From: Protostelium mycophagum
Taxonomy: Eukaryota; Evosea; Variosea; Protosteliida; Protosteliaceae
DNA length: 55,880 nt
Assembly (NCBI GenBank): GCA_002081555.1
Contig: KV921116.1
Span: 1-55,880 of the forward strand
Direction of reading: 5' to 3'
A program made the position numbers and the translations under genes. Below are positions 1 through 12,300 of this stretch, piece after piece. A model generated the notes under the pieces. It made no database searches and was not told the DNA's origin. It was given only the letters and a program-made list of their open reading frames with translations. Each line of letters starts with the position of its first letter. Position 1 is the first letter of the stretch.

Positions 1-147
1 ACCCCGTAAACGTCTCACTCCAACTGATAGTGACTTTCGCGAGTGACAGAGACATATTGTGACATTGGCAAACGCAATTACTTCTCAGCCGTTGGTGACA
101 AGGCGGTTGATTCCGCTGTGACCTCATTCGCAATTCAACATCAACAG

Positions 148-2045
148 ATGATGACTTCCCTTCTTTTGCTCTGGGTAGGTTTTACCTCTGCTCATATAGC
201 CATGTTGTAAGTTCCAAGATCTCCCACGCTCATCATTGACAACTTTTAGCCATCCTTCGGTTTTCAATTTTAACGATACCGTGAAGGGCTCGAACGACTC
301 CTTTCCTTACACAAATAATTGGCCCATTGGTTCTATTCCTTTCTCTAGATGGTGGTTCCATGGTTTGAAGAATGTACTGATCTTGGTTGATGTCCCCAAC
401 TCACGACTCCTCAGTTGGCACCTCCGCCTGGGGTCGCCTTCAACCTCCCAGCAAACGGAGAAGCCTGGGCAGAATTCGCTACAGGCAAAAGAGAGACATC
501 TTACGGAGCAGGAATGTTATTCCCAGACACACCGACCCCTTGGTCTTCTTTTGGCAATTCCTGTAAGTGCACCATGATTAGTCCTTCTGAGAAGTGTTTT
601 CAGCTCGATTTCTGTTACACACTGACAATAGGGACGATGTGATGGGTTGTGCGATGGCCATTTCGTGAGTGATTACCTTGCTACGTCTATCAAGCTGACC
701 ACTTATAGGTACCAAAATGATGTCAACAAGGTAAACTGATGCGAAAACAACAGTCAAGGTTTGAACCTGAAACCTACAGGTTGGATTGAAAGACTATGTT
801 GTATTTTCAGTCGCGAGAGATTGCATCGCGAGACAAAATCAAACCTTTGCCATCCCCAACTTACCCGCCTGTCCTTTGGGCAAATGTCTCTGCAAATGGC
901 TTTGGCAAGCTAAAGGATTCACTATGGTAAGGTCGATGCATTGGTGTGATGTTCTCATTGTCGTCAGTGGATGACGGACTTCGTTTGTAATGTCACAAAT
1001 GCACTCCCCACAGCATCCCCGATCGACTACGAGAATGCGCAGCCCCCCAGAAAATGCTATAACCCCTCTCGCTGCAGTCAAGGCCCCCGTTACCCCTTCT
1101 GGTACCTCGCCGAAGGAGGTGATGACGTCATACGTAATCAAATACTGAAATGGATCAGCCAACATGCCTGAACGCCCTCATGAGACGCCAACATACAGCG
1201 TGAGATTTGGTTGGTCCAATGGAGCGCAGCACGACATATTTGTCAATACGAACCCTAATAACAAGACTGTAAGTGTCAATTAATGTCATTGTTTCCTTGA
1301 CCTACCCAAGGCATCGGCGTTCCCGGCTGAGAGGAGGTGTACAAACTCCACTCTGAACCCTCGTAATTTGGGGTCTCGCATCACGAGTGATGAATCGTCC
1401 TTCTTCCTCTCCAACAAGTCAGTTTTATGAGAATTCATTCTCCCACATTTATTGTTTACAGCCGCACTTACTCTGGTGGCATCATATCTCCCAACTGCGA
1501 ATGGAAATTCTTTGTAGACGGTGACACAATGACCATCAGCCATACGACAAATGGCACCATAAGATATCAACAGGGAAAGACTCTTCCCAGTGCCCCTCCA
1601 TACGTCCTCAGAGTATGTCCCCATGATCTCATCGATCTGATAGTCTGAAGGTCTCCTTGTCTGGAGCCGTACAGTTGTTCAACTCCACCGGTCAGAACGT
1701 GTCCTACTTGTACGGGACCGAAGGGTACGGACTGGCACCTTTCAGGTTCGACATAAATGATGATGGGATGTTGTCCCTCACAGACAGTCTCGGCATACAT
1801 AGATGGGAGAATTACATTAAGTATGGCCCAACGGATAATGATCAAGTCTCACGATGCGCAGGAAGATAGATGAAATGGACTTTGTATCGACTGATCCGGA
1901 CCCCGTCATGTGGAAGACCTACCCAACTGTTCCTGCCAATACCAGATCTACCACTGCCAACAGTCAAAATCTGCAAGGGATGAACTCAGCGGGTAGACAC
2001 GCTGGATTCCTGCTTCTGGTGTTATGGTCTGCGTTTGTGGTATAA
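148..2045 (+). CDS. Secreted, probably GPI-anchored lectin-like protein
   Basis: The start at 148 opens a hydrophobic signal peptide (MMTSLLLLWVGFTSAH). The first intron is 207-249 (gtaagt...ttttag), and the second is about 375-414. After splicing, the N-terminal half contains motifs FNDTVKGSNDSFPY, NNWPIGSIPFSRWWFH and PPGVAF, then Cys-rich segments (CPLGKCLCKW, PPRKCYNPSRC). I recall this layout from secreted proteins of mushroom-forming fungi of unknown function. The C-terminal half (about 1440-1850) carries LFNSTG and APFRFDINDDGMLSL, resembling the bulb-lectin (mannose-binding) fold. The protein ends in a short hydrophobic tail (GFLLLVLWSAFVV), typical of a GPI-attachment signal. The reading frame changes between about 1845 and 1868, where I can place only an implausibly short intron, so an indel or assembly error is possible there. 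Extracellular carbohydrate binding is inference. Confidence 0.7.
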
Positions 2046-2478
2046 CCGACTCAGTAATAAAGGATGTTGTTCATCACGTCTTCCCTCCTGTTCTCAACAA
2101 TCAGTTCAAGAAATTTGTATTCTTTGGATTGGAACAGCTCTTGCAAAACAAGGGTCATCGCACCACAGTGATGTCCCATTTCTTCAACTTTAATCCACCT
2201 TAACGACTAATTCATTCAAGCACTCACCAATATGGACGGGAGAGCAGGTATGTCAATCGATCAAAGGTATGAATGTGATCCGATTCGAAGCTCCTCCAAA
2301 CAGTCCTCACAGTTTTCCTTCGCCTCAACTTTGTTAGATCCGGTAGAGTGAATACGGTGAGGTTGTTTTATCACCCTGCCTTTTGCTTCTCTTTGGTTTT
2401 CGCTCAGAAAATGGCTTTTGAGAAAATGACGGACAAATAAAAAGAAATTGCTGTTTCTTTTTTTGAGGTTCTACAACG
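2046..2478. other. Intergenic region between lectin-like gene and UPF3
   Basis: This holds the 3' end of the upstream gene, with an AATAAA-type signal near 2055, and the promoter of UPF3. No open frame with coding character was found. A copy of the dispersed motif (TTCTACAACG) lies immediately before the UPF3 start codon. Confidence 0.5.
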
Positions 2479-4397
2479 ATGTGTGCAGTTTCGCCAATCA
2501 CAAGTGATATGCAAGCCGATAATGACCCTATAGGTACTCTTCGTATTGAGCAGAAGGGTGTTTCAGAAGGAGTGTCTACTCCAACGACCTCTGTCTCTGC
2601 ACAGACGAAAAAGAAGAGTAAAATGGTCGTTCGCAATTTGCCTTATAATTTAACGGCTGACGCCTTCCTGGCCACTTTACCACAGAGATCCATTGACTCT
2701 ATGGATTTTTGGTACTTCACTCCCGGAAAAATGAGGTCGGTTATCAGCTGATCTCGACCAATAGACTCATTTCAACAATAGTGAAAAACGAACGCGTGAT
2801 TCTCTCGCTTATCTACATTTCAAAACAGAGGAGAAGGCACAGGAATTTAGTGACGTTTATAACGGACATGTGTTCATCACATCCAAAGGTGATCCACAAA
2901 CAATATGACATTGATCTGAAAATACAGGACGAGAGCAGAAGGCAGCTGTAGATGTGGCACCCTTTCAAAGGGTTCCAAGAAAAAAGAAGGTAGATTCTAA
3001 AGAAGGAACTATTGAGGCCGGTGAGTGATCCGAATCTTCTCTTATCTTTGGTGACGTTTTAGATCCTGAATACATGGCCTTTTTAGAACAATTGGCCAAG
3101 CCACAGACATTTTTACCATCTGCAGAGGAACAGCTCGATAAACGTCTCGCAGAACAACAAGGTCAGCTGGCATTCACGTGGTGTTTCAAAATCGCTTACA
3201 TCTGTAGCGAATGGAGTGCAAGCAGATGCCGTTGTTGTGACCCCTCTGATGGAATACCTTCGTACTCGCAGATCAACGAAGGGCAAGGGTGCTCTTGGCA
3301 ACAAGTCTATTCTGGTAACCTTTATTTAGTGCTCCTTAACCAAATTGTTCTTGTCTACACCTCACAGATTTGTTCGAAATGTAGTTGTCTTGGATATTTT
3401 GACTTGACGAAATGATGAATTGAAAAAAGATGATTATTGAAGTGAATATTAGAAGAGGAACGATAGAGATAGAAGGAAAAGAGGTGCAAATAAGGAGAGG
3501 ACAGCTCCTCCACCAAATACCATCAACAATATCAACGTGAATAAAGACGGAAAACCGATCCCTGCAGATAAAAAAGCACCTACGGACAACGCGGTAGAAA
3601 ATTGAATTGATTTGAAATGAAATGACCGAGTGTAGAAGGCCAAGAATCGCAGAAGAGAAAGAGAGGAGAAAAAAAGGAAAAAGAAAGATGCGGAGAGGGA
3701 AGCTGGCTCGAATCTCGATCCCAACGCGGCACCTTATTCTATAGAGGGTAACCCCGTAACCCAGGTAATTTCTGCGAAATTTCTGCGAAATTCCACTCAG
3801 ATTCCACGAGTTGATGACTAGAAAAACGATGGAGCCTGGGGTGATCTCTATACAACCTAGAAGTAAAGAGAGCCAAGCACCAATCCATCTCCAACAGTCC
3901 TCACCTCTCAACCCCGATGCACCTCCAGTCATTCCTTCTTCTATTTTGCAGCAGCAGATGATCATTCAACAGATGCAACAACATCAGATGCAGCAACAGC
4001 CAGTACGAGTCTACTCACAAATCTGGAGAAAATAATGATTGCAGGTGAAGAGACCAATGGGAAAAAGCACATTGAATGGCAATGCCGCCAGTTTTGTGTC
4101 CACAGCCACCACCCAAGCATCTGCAGCAGCCGCAGCCGCAGCGTTACAACAGATGGCTGCACAGGCCCCTCCACCGTACTTTGAGAGGAGAAACAACAAC
4201 GGCGCGAATAATGCAAATAGAAGAAATAACAAGGAGCCGAAATACAAGGTCTACACTCCCAAGCCGATGGCTGCCAACGGTGAGAATCTTGTATTCAAAT
4301 TGTGGGAAGAGAAATGACCATTAACAGGGAGGGTCGGTGAACCTGGAACAGGATGGTGAGTGCAATCTTTTAAAATTGAAGAATTATCATTTACAGA
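2479..4397 (+). CDS. UPF3: UPF3, regulator of nonsense-mediated mRNA decay
   Basis: UPF3 bridges the exon-junction complex to UPF2/UPF1 in nonsense-mediated decay. The Smg4/UPF3 RNP-like domain is clear across spliced exons: KMVVRNLPYNLTADAFLATL, then FWYFTPGK, LAYLHFKTEEKAQEF, YNGHVFI, DVAPFQRVPRKKK, GTIE and DPEYMAFLEQLAKP. It is followed by TPLMEYLRTRRS, the equivalent of the family's TPLLDYI segment. A charged Lys/Arg/Glu linker (about 3450-3730) and Gln/Ala-rich tracts (about 3940-4170) follow. Near the C-terminus KYKVYTPKP could correspond to the exon-junction-binding motif of animal UPF3, but this is a guess. The start is the first ATG of the conserved frame. The stop is either TGA at 4357-4359 or, if the last small intron is removed, a TGA completed at 4397. 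An intact NMD factor fits a genome with this many introns. Confidence 0.88.
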
Positions 4398-4796
4398 ATT
4401 GTAGATGGGTGGTAGTGAGTGACATATTGGGTCTTGATAATGTTGATATCTTTGCTGTGGGAATATTCATGTATTTATGATGAGAAAAACTACTTTTCTT
4501 TTCAATACTGAAAACCTCTTCATGGCAAAAGATAACACACAATCATTATTCTACCCAAGCGATTGAGCCATCTTATCCACAATAAACAGAAAATCCCGCC
4601 GTCGGCACGAGCTCGTCCTCGTTTTGCTTACAAAATATTATTTGTATTTTGTCATTTTGTGCCGAACATTGACAGCCGGGGCCGCACACACCGTTGTTGG
4701 AAACACTGCAGACTCTCACAGACAAGTGGTTGATCCTCATACACCACTGGCATCGGAACCTTCTGGTTTATGATCTGAGGATCGGTCGTCTTTTGA
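4398..4796. other. Intergenic region between UPF3 and SH3 gene
   Basis: AT-rich sequence with a possible polyadenylation signal (AATAAA near 4581). A minus-strand open frame at 4652-4894 has no recognisable features and overlaps the first exon of the next gene, so I treat it as chance. Nothing else is seen. Confidence 0.4.
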
Positions 4797-7700
4797 ATGG
4801 AAGGTGAGCAGAAGATGTTTGCCTGAATGATTTCTTCCCTAATTCTTGAATTAACTCTGAATGACCACAGGAACAAAGAAGGCTCCTCCTTCAATCAAAA
4901 TGAGCGAACAGGCGCACAGGTAAGAACATGATCGGCTATTGGAATCCAGATTTTTGTTAAAATGAAGATGCCTTCTCATTTCTGTCAGCAATCACCTGTC
5001 GGCCATTAGGCGTGCTTTCGAACAGAAAAGCGCTACAAATAAGCCGATTTCGCCGTCAGTATCCTCTGCAACATCCCCAACCCAAATTGCATCACCAACG
5101 ACATCCTCTCCAACATCTCCCACATCGAGCACGCCTTTTGGGCCGAGATTAAACAAATCACCTTCAACTCCAGCGCTTTCACCTCAAAATGTCAATACAA
5201 GAAGTACTGCACAAGTAGGAAAGTCACTCACTCCGAACTCCTCAACCTCAGCAAAGACGAATGTACAAAATGACCTCTCTTCAACCTCACTTTCACCACC
5301 CAGTTTCAATGCAAGAGTTAATACACAGGCGGGAAAGACACCAGAAGGTCACAATACATCTCAATCAAAGATGAATGTACAAAATGAGGTTTCTACAACG
5401 AATCATGTCGACAAGAAACCGGAGTCTGTGCCCGAAAAAACTCCCAACATGGCGGAAATTTCGAGGAAATCTGTGCCTGTTCCCCTTAAGCCAACCACAT
5501 CGAGATCGCAGAAGTCATCAACTTTATATGGTGAGTATCAAAAAATCATGTGACCGTTTTTTGTCTTTTTCAAAGTCTCCAAACAATATCACTCACTTCG
5601 ATCTATTTTACAGCTCTCAGCGTGTTTATTATTCTTGAATGAAATCCGATTATTTTTGGCATACATTCACAGCATCCTTTTAGCCGCTCCGCCAGAGTAG
5701 ATGGCGCCGGTAGAAAGGGTCACTTCTGTATTCGCGATGTCAAAAGAGAAGATCTTTTGTTTGGCAAAAAAAAGCACGATAAATAATTGATTGTAGGTGA
5801 AAATAATCCTGTCCAAAATGTCAACATCAATGCACAACAGAAAATTTCGGAAGAGATTTCATCACCGGAACCCCCAACATCTACAACTAATTCCAACGTG
5901 GAAGTACCAAAAACCGCTCCTCTCAACAGCCCACCTCCCGCTAAAGTAGTGGCCTCTCCTGTCGATGCACAAATCCCAAAGACTTCCCCCACTTCCCCAC
6001 CTCCCACAATGTCGACAAACCCCCAAAATAATGTCGACACATCGGATAATCTGGTTTTGGATGCAGAGGAGGCTTTATCTCAATTAGAAGAGGTCCTCAG
6101 CTTTTTTGTACCTGGCAGTTCCAACGAAATTCCTCCGACTCAGCCTGCAAAAGATAAACAACCTCCTACAAAATCAACTGAGCCTCCTACAAAACCACCC
6201 ACTGGGCCTACTACAAAACCGGCTGCGCCTCACACTAAATCTCTCGTAGAACCTTCGAACAAAAGTTCGGCTGATGGACCTGCACCTACCAAAAGAGCAC
6301 CCTTTAGGAGTCCTTCACAATTACGAGCGGAGACTGCCGTCTCGACCACAGAGCAATCTACAACTTCACCACCTCCCACTCCATCAAACCCCAAACCCAC
6401 ACGGGGACTAACCGCCAATCAATCTCCATCCTCTACAACTCTCGAACCGAATAAGACTATTGGAACTGGTGGTCAGAGCCCATCTACAACGCACAGTACT
6501 CTCTCACCAGATCCAATACCTGCACGCCCCACCCCGCTGCGACCTTCTGTTAGTTTTCTTCAAACTGTAAGCACGATGACCCCCACACAAAAAGACGGAC
6601 CAGCACCCGCAAGGCCAAAATCGCCATCTTCAATGAGCCAGACAACAACATCTCCCCCATTGTTGAGAAATCCGTCCATGGTCAGAGCGGGCGACGTCCC
6701 ATCTGCAACTGTATCATCAAAAGTATCTACAACTGTCTCACCATCGATTCAGAATGTTAGAGGTGTACATGTGGGAAAGGCTGCAGAGAGCCCCGTCAAG
6801 ACTACCTTATCACCTCCCAGCATGTCGAGGAATCCGTCATCAACAAATAATAATGTACATAAGCCACCGACACCGAATGATACTACCAAACCAGCCAACG
6901 GACCCACATCTCCCACCTCCCCACAATTAAACCCCGCATCTCCAACACCAAATAAATCCCCAGCACCCGTTGTCAACAGGAGCACAAAGCCGCAGATATC
7001 CACAGCACTCCCGCAGAAGAGCGATGTACTTGTTCCTGATAGGAAGAGTTACAGGCCCGCGCCAAAGGTCCCCATAGTAACCGAAGAAATTGCCGACAAG
7101 GTGGAGGTAAAAGAGGCGGTGGATGATGGAGACAATAAACCTTGCCAGAAGGAAGGAACGATGAAGAGACAAGCAACAGTTACTTTTGGAAACCGTTTGC
7201 CCTCTTCTGTGGTGATATCCATGTTCACTGAAATTCACTGACTCTTGCAGCAAACATCGATGCACAGAGAAAGAGCACCAACGCATCACCAGACCAAGTA
7301 TAACGTCACCATGAAGGAGTTGTGAGATTATTTATTTTTAGAATACCATCTTACTGCTCTCAGGTTGTCAAAAAAAGAACCTTACAGCAACAACCCTTCC
7401 TCTGTAATTGTAGATAAACCCAGGGAAGAAATCCCAAAGAATCCCGTAATCGACAGTGATCAAGTGACAGCGGATCACGTGACAAAAGATCACGTGACAG
7501 TGGATCACGTGATAAAAGATGACCCCCCAGTAAAAACAGAAAGTTCTGAAGAACAGAAAGATCCCATTTTGGCGCCAAAGTCGGAGATCGTTGTAGACGA
7601 AGCGAAGACAGAAGATACAGAGGCAAATGAAGACGATATTGAGTGTGATGAACACAGATTTTCCAAGGCACTTTACGGTTTCCAAGTGAGTTGAAACATC

Positions 7701-8648
7701 TCATTTTTTAAATCTCAAAATTCTTTTGACATTCTTACCAAAAGAAATAAGTACCTCGGTGCTCCTGAAAATAAAAATTTCATAAGACAAAAAATGATTA
7801 TTGAGAACGTAAGGGACAAGAGGAGGACGGAGAGTTGAGCTTTAACGCTGGCGATGTGATTCAAGTGGTCAAAGACTATGGCGATGGTTGGTGTTTCGGA
7901 CTTTTCAACGGAAGATCAGGGGCATTTCCTCTCAGTTATGTGGACACGTGAGTTGAAATGAAAATTATTAATCTACAACGTATTTGGTAAATTAATGTGG
8001 ACAACATTTTGATTTGATATTGTACAATTGTACAAATGATAACACAATATTTTAGACCATTATCGCCAAAAGAAGCTGCAGCTTCAGCGAAAAGGAAAGA
8101 GACAAGAAGGGTTCTTCAAGACGAGTTCAATGATGTCGCCACATCTACAATGGATAATGTGAGAGACAGAGTACAACTCGGTGCGAAAGTCCGATATCTT
8201 CAAGTTGAAAAGATGAGGAAGGCTCAGGTATGATTTATTATTCTGAATATGTCATATTTTTGTTTTTAATATAATTTCAGGAGATGGAGAATCTAAAGAA
8301 AAAGATGGAGCGTCTCAAACAAATGGAGCTACAAATAATTCCCGCCATTATGTCTTGTGCCGCCTTCATAGAACAATCCAACCAATTCTCGCTGAGTTCT
8401 ACGGGAGTGAACGATTGTTTCCAGCTTCTAATCGAGGAGATACAAACAGACGCAAAAGGTCTAGAAAAGAATTTGGTTAAATGTGTTGCCAACAGGCACG
8501 CAGAGCAAGTGAGATCTATCTCTACAACAGTGTAATTCTGATATTTGTACAGGGCAAAGGAGACATAATGAGCATTGTAGATAAGGCGTTTGATGCCAGA
8601 GGAAAATTTGAGTCATTGATCGACAGTCTTCTAAAACAGAATAAATGA
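4797..8648 (+). CDS. Proline-rich SH3-domain scaffold with C-terminal coiled coil
   Basis: The first exon is very short (ATGGAAG, then gtgagc), splicing to GTKKAPPSIKMSEQAHR. A long Pro/Ser/Thr-rich, low-complexity region follows (about 5000-7240; one exon alone encodes over 450 residues) with many PPT/SPP elements likely to bind SH3 or WW domains. An acidic stretch with a short tandem repeat (VTADHVTKDHVTVDHVIKD) comes next. The SH3 domain spans about 7660-7950: ALYGFQ, then after an intron ELSFNAGDVIQVVKDYGDGW and GAFPLSYVD, with the ALYxF, DGWCFG and G.FP..YV landmarks intact. The C-terminal 150 residues (about 8050-8648) are charged and helical (KEAAASAKRKETRR, EMENLKKKMERLKQME). Overall this resembles an actin or endocytic adaptor; the exact family is not recognised. 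Confidence 0.75.
7464..7528 (+). repeat. Short imperfect tandem repeat with CACGTG core
   Basis: About four imperfect units of roughly 15-18 bases, each containing GATCACGTGA or a close variant, in the coding region before the SH3 domain. It encodes repeated DHV(T/I)KD-like units. Each unit contains the palindrome CACGTG, an E-box word, probably a by-product of codon composition. Confidence 0.6.
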
Positions 8649-8755
8649 TTTTAGAGTTGCCAAGACTTTGGAGGGATTGATATCTTACGCTTTTTATCGT
8701 GTGTATGACGATCTCTTGATTGTGAATCAGAATTCGGAATCTCACAGACAAAAGC

Positions 8756-9110
8756 ATGAAGGAGCCAGATGATCCCATCCTCGCTATCACTCGCGCTGTA
8801 GAGGATTTCAGAGCTGTAGTGGCCAATTGGCCTCGCCCTAATTTTCCTCCGGTGCAAGACAGTGAGGAGTATCCTCTCAAGTTTCATTTATTCAAACGGA
8901 GCAGGGGTCAGTCTCAGCGATGTTGCAATGTCTTGGGATACAATGGCGAAGCAATGGTCTACTACTGCCAACAGTTGGACACAAGCTGGTAATGACGTGT
9001 CCAAATTGGGAGAAGCAGCAAAATGGGCAGTGATCATTGCATCAGGAGTTGTCATTTTGTGTGGAGTGAAGTATCTCCTGACATCATCCGAGAAAAAGGA
9101 TGATAAATAG
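8756..9110 (+). CDS. Small tail-anchored membrane protein, unknown
   Basis: Two exons. The first gives MKEPDDPILAITRAVEDF and WPRPNFPPVQD; an intron of about 45 nt (gtgagg...acggag) joins it to GVSLSDVAMSWDTMAKQW. The product is about 100 residues with an amphipathic helical middle and one C-terminal transmembrane segment (WAVIIASGVVILCGVKYLL), followed by a short charged tail (TSSEKKDDK). This is the layout of a tail-anchored or small organelle-membrane protein. I do not recognise the family. It starts about 110 bases after the stop of the SH3 gene on the same strand, so its promoter must be very short. Confidence 0.55.
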
Positions 9111-9355
9111 GTGTTTCATCGATATGATTTGCAGAACCAAGATCTTAAACATGTCATCTGCGATCTGTTTTGTTACAAAATCTTGTGGGCATTTCGTGCA
9201 TCTGTGAGTATTTTTCAATTTTCATCAGACATTAAAAATCTCCAAATGATGAGTTTTTTGAGTTCATAAATTACAACGTTGGTTTTTTGGAAACCTCTAC
9301 AACGCGATTGAAACTATTACTGTAACTGCTTGTACTAAGAAAAAACATTGAATAT

Positions 9356-12300
9356 TTATGGTAAATGTGTTTCGTCCTCTGTGTGTGGAGAGCTCGTCAT
9401 CTTCAGATCTGCGATGTTTCGGGCTCTGGGCGTAGAAGGAGCACTTGCTCTCGGTGTCTTGTCAGAAGCTGATGCTTTCTTAATCACAGAGGATAGTTTT
9501 GTCATCAAAATCATCGAGACATCAGGGTCTTCGGAGTGGATGATCGCGTTGTAAGGGTCAAAATCAAATTTTAACAGAACTCCCTTCGGTGCCAGTTTGG
9601 CAGAGACTACGTCTAAAGGAGTCAGAAGATATGTACAACATATTGTAAGATCACCTTGATGTTGTATATCCCATACAACTTTACCGTCGCCTTCATCGAC
9701 CATGATGGTGCTCTTATCTGTGATGATCACTGTTCGGTGTTCACTCAGCACTGCATGGTATATGTGTTCTTCGTCTTTAAACTTTCCATCTGCGATGATG
9801 CTCTGCAGACGCCCCCCCGTCGCTTCCTTCTCAGAAAAGCTCTGTAAAAATTTAATAAAAACCTCGGGATGTGAATTTGTCTCACCTTGATGACACCATC
9901 GTTTCCAATGTGGCGTGGTAACCTCACTCTCTCATTCACTTTATCCCACATGGTCGCTGTGTTTCTTATTCCCTCTGCTGTGTTGGTGACCTACATATCA
10001 ATAAATATAATCTCTCATTCTTAATGATTCAGGGCTTACCATATCTACAACACCCACCACGGGCTTTATGGGTAGACCTATTATACCTCTGCCTATTCCC
10101 TTCATCAATCCAAGTGGCCCTTGTTTAGCTCCTTTCATCGGTTGTGTAACAAGCCCGACCACACCATCTACAACGAGTCAGAAACATCGAAAGATCACCG
10201 AGACTCCACCTTTGATTCCGGTCCCGAGGGCTTTGAGACCGTAGGCAACACCCTCTCCGGCATGTTTGGGCCTCTCGGCTAATTTTCTCTTTTGTCGCTT
10301 GGTGACATATGCTGAATCGAATGATAGTTGTGATAACCCCTTTCCAACAGCACCAGTCAATTTACTCGCCGTATTGAATGTTCCGTACAGGGAGTTCTTC
10401 GAGTATTAAGAGATCATCTTTATAATGATTTGATGAGTTCACCTTAACAAGAGAGAAGGTTCCCTTGGCCAATCCTCTCCCGAAGGCTTCTGGGCCCTCT
10501 ATAAGTCCTTGAGCTGGTTCGAAGAAAAAATCTCCAAATCCTTTTGTGAAACTGTTGAACAATCCCACCGGATTTCCCAGGAAATCCGCACTTCCCAAGA
10601 TCTTGTACACCTGAAAAATGTCAACATGTGTCGAAATATTACAAAAAATTACCTCCGTAATAACTTGGCGGGTGTAATGCGTCTGTATACGCTGTTGTAG
10701 ATCTGACATCTCACAAGACGCTTCTTGCAGAATGAGGACATTCAATCTGACAGGTGCATTATCCAAATTTGCAAAGGTATCTCCAAGCACACGAATTAAA
10801 TACCCAACCGGTCCATTTCCTACCGTGAAAAGTCAAGGAAATATCATTGACGTTTTTGTGAAAATTCATGGAAAAGGATATTCGTCGCCGCTGAGCATGT
10901 TGAAAGTGATGTGGATCTTGATGGGGTTGATCATAAACATCTTGAAGTACATCTTCCTCGCAATCGCGTTTTCGGATGCAGATGTGGCTGTACCAGTGTA
11001 GTTGTCGACAGGTTCTTCGGATGTCTCATACTCTGGTAATTGAGATATCATACGTGTCTTCAGGTCGTTACCGTCCGCATTGTTGACTGTCTCGAATCTA
11101 TTTTGATTAATAATTTGTGGAGTATCTTAAGCTACCTCTTGTATGGAGATCGGATTGGGTTTGATCCAGAAGAAATGTAAAAGCACCTCTCTTGTCCTTT
11201 CAAAACCTGGAAGAATAAATGAAAGATCCACATCTACAACGAACCAAAATGGATCACCTCTATGTTGGTAATGGTTACGGCAGAGAAGGGAGTTGCCGAG
11301 TCAAATCGCGTGATCGGACCCATCTTACCGGGGCCGTAAGAGTAGGTGACGTAATATGTTCCCGGGGGAAGCATGGCGTTGACATGTGTGCTGTCAGCCA
11401 TGAGTGACACGGGTGTCACAGTGAGGGGCTGAACAGGTACGGGTGATGACGTGGATGCTGTAAGGGCGGCAAGGGGCAATTTGTTCACAAAGGTTGTGAT
11501 GGCGTTTATGAACTGAGTGTCCACCTCCAATCTTCAGTATATTTAAAATGATTTTGTTGTTCATTTCGCTTTAGATACGGATAAACCAAGTTCTAAAAGG
11601 AGAGGATTACCTGCAAGCTCATCTCTTGTAGCGATAAACAGAAATAACTAATGTAATCGATTCCTGGTCCTAAATAAAATCAAGGAAAATTCAACACAAA
11701 ATCCATCCAGTTTCAAGTGAAAAGATACGTTCCAAGTCTTTGACAAGTGTGATTCTGAGGAGTGGTACTCTTGCGGGTGCCTTCTTTTCTTTGATGTCTT
11801 TCTCTGATGGCCTCTGCTCGAGATAACTCAACATCACGGGGAACTGGGCGTCCAAAAGTTGATTGTCTATCTGGAAATCCAGAATAGAAGCAGCGATGGT
11901 CTGGTCAATGTTTGAATGTTTCATTTCGAGACAGACGCGTTCTACACTGACAAAGAGTAGTTCCTGAAATTCCTGTGAGTCTTCGGGGGAAACGAGGTCA
12001 CGTGACACCTTGGGACTTGAATCGATGATGGATAATCCTAGTCCGGCCATTTGTAGTCTAAAGTCTAAAGAGGTCACTTTCACTGCGTGCTGTCGACGTT
12101 TAGTGTATGTCAATACTACCATTGTACATATTGTCGACGTCGACAGTAGAATGAGTGACAGACCTTGGGCTCTGTCTCGTCCTTGTACTTCTGTACATCT
12201 TGAGTCACCCCAAATATTCTTGACCCTCCGTCCGGTTTAATGTAAGTATAAATCAGTCCTGCTTTGCTCTTGACAGGTTCAATAATGTCCAAAACATCCA

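Noticed and set aside
3336-3965. Minus-strand 209-codon frame opposite the UPF3 linker
   Set aside because: Composition (Phe/Leu/Ile runs) is the complement of the Lys/Glu/Arg-rich UPF3 linker, so it is a shadow frame.
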